Source of the DNA: an uncultured Bacteroidales bacterium
GTDB taxonomy: Bacteria; Bacteroidota; Bacteroidia; Bacteroidales; UBA932
Direction of reading: 5' to 3'
DNA length: 64,000 bases
Assembly: GCA_900316245.1 (NCBI GenBank)
Contig: ONCE01000003.1
Location: 62,001-126,000, forward strand
The notes under the pieces are model-generated. The model was not told the DNA's origin. It saw only the letters and a list, made by a program, of their open reading frames with translations, and made no database searches. The first letter of the stretch is position 1. The number at the start of each line of letters is the position of its first letter. The position numbers and the translations under genes are program-made. Positions 61,332 through 64,000 of this stretch are shown in pieces.

Positions 61332-62700
61332 AGAGGGTTTCCTTCAGAATCTCTGAAACCGTGGGGTGCGGGAAGACAACTTCCTTGAGCTGCTCCACGG
61401 TTATTTTTTTGTCTATGGCGATGCAGGCACTCTGGATAATTTCAGAGCAAGGATTGCCCAGCATATGCACGCCCAGGACCGTCTGAGTCTTGGCGTCCAC
61501 AATTACTTTGCACAGGCCCTCTCCCCTTTCGTTCTCGGCCACAAAACGACCGCTGAACGCCATAGGGAGTTTCAGGACGGTGTAATCCAGTCCCTGCTTG
61601 GCAGCCTCGGCCTCCGTCACGCCCACACCGGCCACTTCCGGATTGGTATACACTACGCCCGGAATGGCCTTGTAGCTCATGGCGTCTTCCTTGCCCAGGA
61701 TCGTGTTCACGGCCACTTCTCCCTCGCGGGAAGCGGTGTGGGCCAGCATGGAGAAGCCAGTCACATCGCCGGCGGCATATACTCCCGGCACATTGGTGCG
61801 CATCTTTTCGTCCACCTTGATGCCGTAAGGACGGCCGGCAGGATTGAGCGCCAGTTCAACGCCAATCTTCTCCAGGCCCAGGCCTTCGAGGTTGGCCCTT
61901 CGGCCCACGGAAACGAGAATCTTGTCTCCGGCCGCCCGGCAGGTATTGCCCTCCGGATCTTCGTAGACCACCTCGTTGCCTTCCACAGCCACCACTTTGC
62001 AGCTCAGGTGGAACTCCACGCCCTTCTTGGCATACTGGGCCTGCAGCATAGCGCTGATCTCGTCGTCCAGCGGGCCCAGGATCTTGGGCAGCATCTCCAC
62101 CACCGTCACCTGCGTGCCTATGGAATTGAAGAAGCTGGCGAATTCCATTCCTATCACGCCGCCGCCGATGACCACCAGGCGCTCCGGCTGCTCCGTCAGG
62201 GACAGAATCTCGCGGTTGGTCACCACCACGCTGCCCAGTCCTTCGCGAAGGCCCGGAATGGGCGGAACGGCCGCCTCGGAGCCCGTGCAGACCAGGATAT
62301 TACGGGCCGAATAGGTAGCCTCACCGGCCGTGATGACAAAACCATCGGCCTCCTTTCCGGCAATCGCAGCCTCTTCCTTGACCACCTCTACGTTGGCATT
62401 TCTCATTTGCACCTTGACACCGCCCACCAGCTTTTTCACCACCTTCTCCTTGCGTTTGAAGATGGCACCGAAATCAATGGCACTCTCGGGCACATTGACG
62501 CCATAGCGGTCTGCGTGCCGGGTATAATCGTATACTTTGGCGCTGTACAGAAGGGTTTTGGTGGGGATGCAACCCTCATTGAGGCAGACACCGCCCAGTT
62601 CCCTCTTTTCAAAGAGCACAACGGAAAGACCCGCGGCTCCGGCCCTACCGGCGGCTACATAACCGCCGGGGCCTCCACCCAAAATGGCAAGATCGTACAT
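61321..62700 (-). CDS. lpdA: Dihydrolipoyl dehydrogenase
   Basis: This FAD enzyme reoxidises dihydrolipoyl groups with NAD+, serving 2-oxo acid dehydrogenases and, as L-protein, glycine cleavage. The 459-residue protein has the N-terminal FAD site LGGGPGGYVAAGRA, the redox-active disulfide C39/C44 in GGVCLNEGCIPTK, an NAD site (VIGGGVIGMEFAS) and the C-terminal catalytic His/Glu in FPHPTVSE. It is the only L-protein in the window, 50 kb from the gcv operon. It starts 3 nt after a GH78 gene, an unexpected partner for cotranscription. Confidence 0.95.
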   Translation of the reverse strand: MYDLAILGGGPGGYVAAGRAGAAGLSVVLFEKRELGGVCLNEGCIPTKTLLYSAKVYDYTRHADRYGVNVPESAIDFGAIFKRKEKVVKKLVGGVKVQMRNANVEVVKEEAAIAGKEADGFVITAGEATYSARNILVCTGSEAAVPPIPGLREGLGSVVVTNREILSLTEQPERLVVIGGGVIGMEFASFFNSIGTQVTVVEMLPKILGPLDDEISAMLQAQYAKKGVEFHLSCKVVAVEGNEVVYEDPEGNTCRAAGDKILVSVGRRANLEGLGLEKIGVELALNPAGRPYGIKVDEKMRTNVPGVYAAGDVTGFSMLAHTASREGEVAVNTILGKEDAMSYKAIPGVVYTNPEVAGVGVTEAEAAKQGLDYTVLKLPMAFSGRFVAENERGEGLCKVIVDAKTQTVLGVHMLGNPCSEIIQSACIAIDKKITVEQLKEVVFPHPTVSEILKETLFTA

Positions 62701-62703
62701 AGT

Positions 62704-64000
62704 TTATTTCTTAATGGTATAAGTTCCGGAAACATATTCCTTGGCCACTTCCTCACCGGGCAGGGTTACACTGGCCTTCGCACCTTCGGGAATGGTGAAC
62801 ACCCACACCCAGGTATCCCCCTCGTAGTGCCAGCTACTCTTGATTTCGCCGGCGGCGCTCTTGTAAACGGCCTTCACGGAGCGCAGGCGCTTGTTGGGCA
62901 CGGGCTTCATAATGATGTGCTTGAAGCCGGGATCGGCCGGGTCGGAAGCAATGCCGGCCACGGTTTCCCAGATCCACTCGCACACGGCGCCGTAAGCGTA
63001 GTGATTGAAGCTGTTCATTCCGTTGGGGCCCATTCCCTTGTCTTCCATATAGCTGTTCCAACGCTCCCAGATGGTGGTGGCGCCATTGTCAATGGAATAG
63101 AGCCAGCTAGGGTTCTTGCGCTGGAAAAGAAGCTTGTAGGCCATATCCACCATCCCGTTCTCCGTAAGGGTCTGCATAAGGATGGAAGTACCCAGGAAAC
63201 CGGTCTGCAGGCAATCGCCGTGGTCCTCGAAGTTCTTGCGCAGGCGCGCAATCATAGCCTCACGGGCCACACCGTCCACCAGACCCAGTTTCAGGGCAAA
63301 GAGGGCCGGCGTCTGCATAGTATTGAGGATGGGCAGCTTGAAAGAGCCGTCCGCCAGAAGGAACTCCTCCTTCAGGTATTTCTTGGCCTCGTTCTCCATA
63401 GTCCGGTATTTGGCGGCATCACGGCCGGTATGGGCGGCCATATCCTTCATATATCCGGCATCCAAGGCCCAGTAGCAGGCACCCAGGTAACTCCAGTAAT
63501 GCTCGGACTGGGCACGGGTGGCGGCATCCTTGTTAAAAGCGCCGCTGCAGCTTTCCAGGGCTTCGTAGCTGAGCCAGTCGGCCCAGTTGTAATTGCCGTT
63601 TTCCGCCTTCATAAACTCGTGGGAATACTTGCCCTCGTTCACGTGGGCCATGAATTTCTCCATGGAATCCCAGCTCTCGTCCACGATGGAGGCGTCTCCA
63701 TACTGTTTCCAGACAGTCCAGGGCACGATGATGCCGGCATCGGCCCAACCCAGGCGCATCTTCTCATTGCCGTACTGGGCATAGGGCGAAACGCCCGGAT
63801 AACCGCCGGTCTCGCTCTGGCTGTCCCGCACGTCCTTGAGCCACTTGTGGAAGAAGCGGTCGGTGTTGGCAAAGAAACTGCCGGTCTCGGTAAACACCTG
63901 CGTGTCTGCCATCCAGCCCAGGCGCTCGTTGCGCTGCGGGCAGTCCGTGGGAACGGAGAGATAATTGGACAGCTGGCCCCAGTAAGTATTGGAAATGAGC
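62704..64000 (-). CDS. GH78 alpha-L-rhamnosidase, C-terminal part
   Basis: The frame is open to the window edge, so the N-terminal part is missing. The visible 430 or so residues form the (alpha/alpha)6 catalytic barrel of GH78, with the signature DCPQRNERLGWMADTQVF near the edge (cited as DCPQRNERLGW and MADTQVF), GWADAGIIVPWTVWKQYGD and GMNSFNHYAYGAVCEWIW. A C-terminal beta-sandwich (about the last 90 residues) ends in a YTIKK tail. It releases terminal L-rhamnose from plant pectin or glycosides. The next gene, lpdA, starts 3 nt after its stop. Confidence 0.88.
   Translation of the reverse strand, partial: LISNTYWGQLSNYLSVPTDCPQRNERLGWMADTQVFTETGSFFANTDRFFHKWLKDVRDSQSETGGYPGVSPYAQYGNEKMRLGWADAGIIVPWTVWKQYGDASIVDESWDSMEKFMAHVNEGKYSHEFMKAENGNYNWADWLSYEALESCSGAFNKDAATRAQSEHYWSYLGACYWALDAGYMKDMAAHTGRDAAKYRTMENEAKKYLKEEFLLADGSFKLPILNTMQTPALFALKLGLVDGVAREAMIARLRKNFEDHGDCLQTGFLGTSILMQTLTENGMVDMAYKLLFQRKNPSWLYSIDNGATTIWERWNSYMEDKGMGPNGMNSFNHYAYGAVCEWIWETVAGIASDPADPGFKHIIMKPVPNKRLRSVKAVYKSAAGEIKSSWHYEGDTWVWVFTIPEGAKASVTLPGEEVAKEYVSGTYTIKK

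Noticed and set aside
1..64000. CRISPR arrays, insertion sequences, prophage or integrase genes
   Set aside because: No regular direct-repeat array, transposase motif or integrase motif was seen on either strand.

Overview
The window looks like a chromosomal segment of an uncultured or poorly known Bacteroidales bacterium (phylum Bacteroidota) with fairly high GC. The evidence is lineage-typical gene content: DUF5686, FimB/Mfa2-type fimbrial anchor, Mfa-like fimbrillin, DUF4906 protein, queuine transglycosylase without the zinc cysteines, membrane-bound AraC regulator and many lipoproteins. Intergenic promoters also match the Bacteroides pattern (TAnnTTTG at about -7, sometimes TTG/TTTG about 20 nt upstream), and Shine-Dalgarno sequences are almost absent. 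No rRNA, tRNA, CRISPR array, transposase or phage gene was seen. Genes are tightly packed; no unexplained gap exceeds 300 bases.

Left part (1-17.6 kb), mostly housekeeping: the end of a DUF5686 outer-membrane protein and an AraC regulator; a minus-strand pair of trmO and a SEC-C protein; a glycine cleavage operon (arginase-fold protein, gcvT, gcvH, and a P-protein split into gcvPA and gcvPB) closed by an intrinsic terminator and a 91-bp palindromic element; OmpA, obgE and a PAP2 phosphatase; the overlapping tgt-lptG-dut-murF operon; a NupG-like nucleoside transporter; and a small zinc-ribbon protein. The lipoamide dehydrogenase needed by glycine cleavage lies far away at 61.3-62.7 kb.

17.9-28.4 kb: a short ssb leads directly into a fimbrial operon (OmpA/TPR lipoprotein, fimbrillin, FimB/Mfa2-like anchor, 1,175-residue DUF4906 protein). 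Two orphan lipoproteins, an NlpC/P60 lipoprotein and the tmRNA gene (ssrA) follow. ssrA and the NlpC gene are fired divergently from one nearly symmetric promoter.

28.4-43.3 kb, all on the plus strand: a membrane AraC regulator, a large MscS channel, a TPR-SpoIIE phosphatase, a small membrane protein, two tandem amidohydrolases, a GNAT acetyltransferase, a DUF3574-like protein, a MATE exporter, and an 895-residue polypeptide that appears to combine permease, solute-binding protein, ATPase and a degenerate GHKL-like domain of a polar amino acid ABC transporter.

43.3-49.6 kb, minus strand: a compact six-gene operon with a (p)ppGpp synthetase-like protein, a choline/aminoglycoside-kinase-like protein, a K+/H+ antiporter (apparently damaged), a sensor with fused RsbU-like phosphatase and RsbW-like kinase, an RsbV-like STAS protein and a cytidylate-kinase-like protein. 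This combination of stringent-response, partner-switching and ion-transport genes is the best candidate for an unusual system here.

49.7-64 kb: DUF721 and recF, divergent from a TPR membrane protein, yebC and an esterase; then carbohydrate genes (three GH3 enzymes, of which two are divergent paralogues, and a partial GH78 rhamnosidase) with MgtC and lpdA among them. No SusC/SusD pair is visible in the window.
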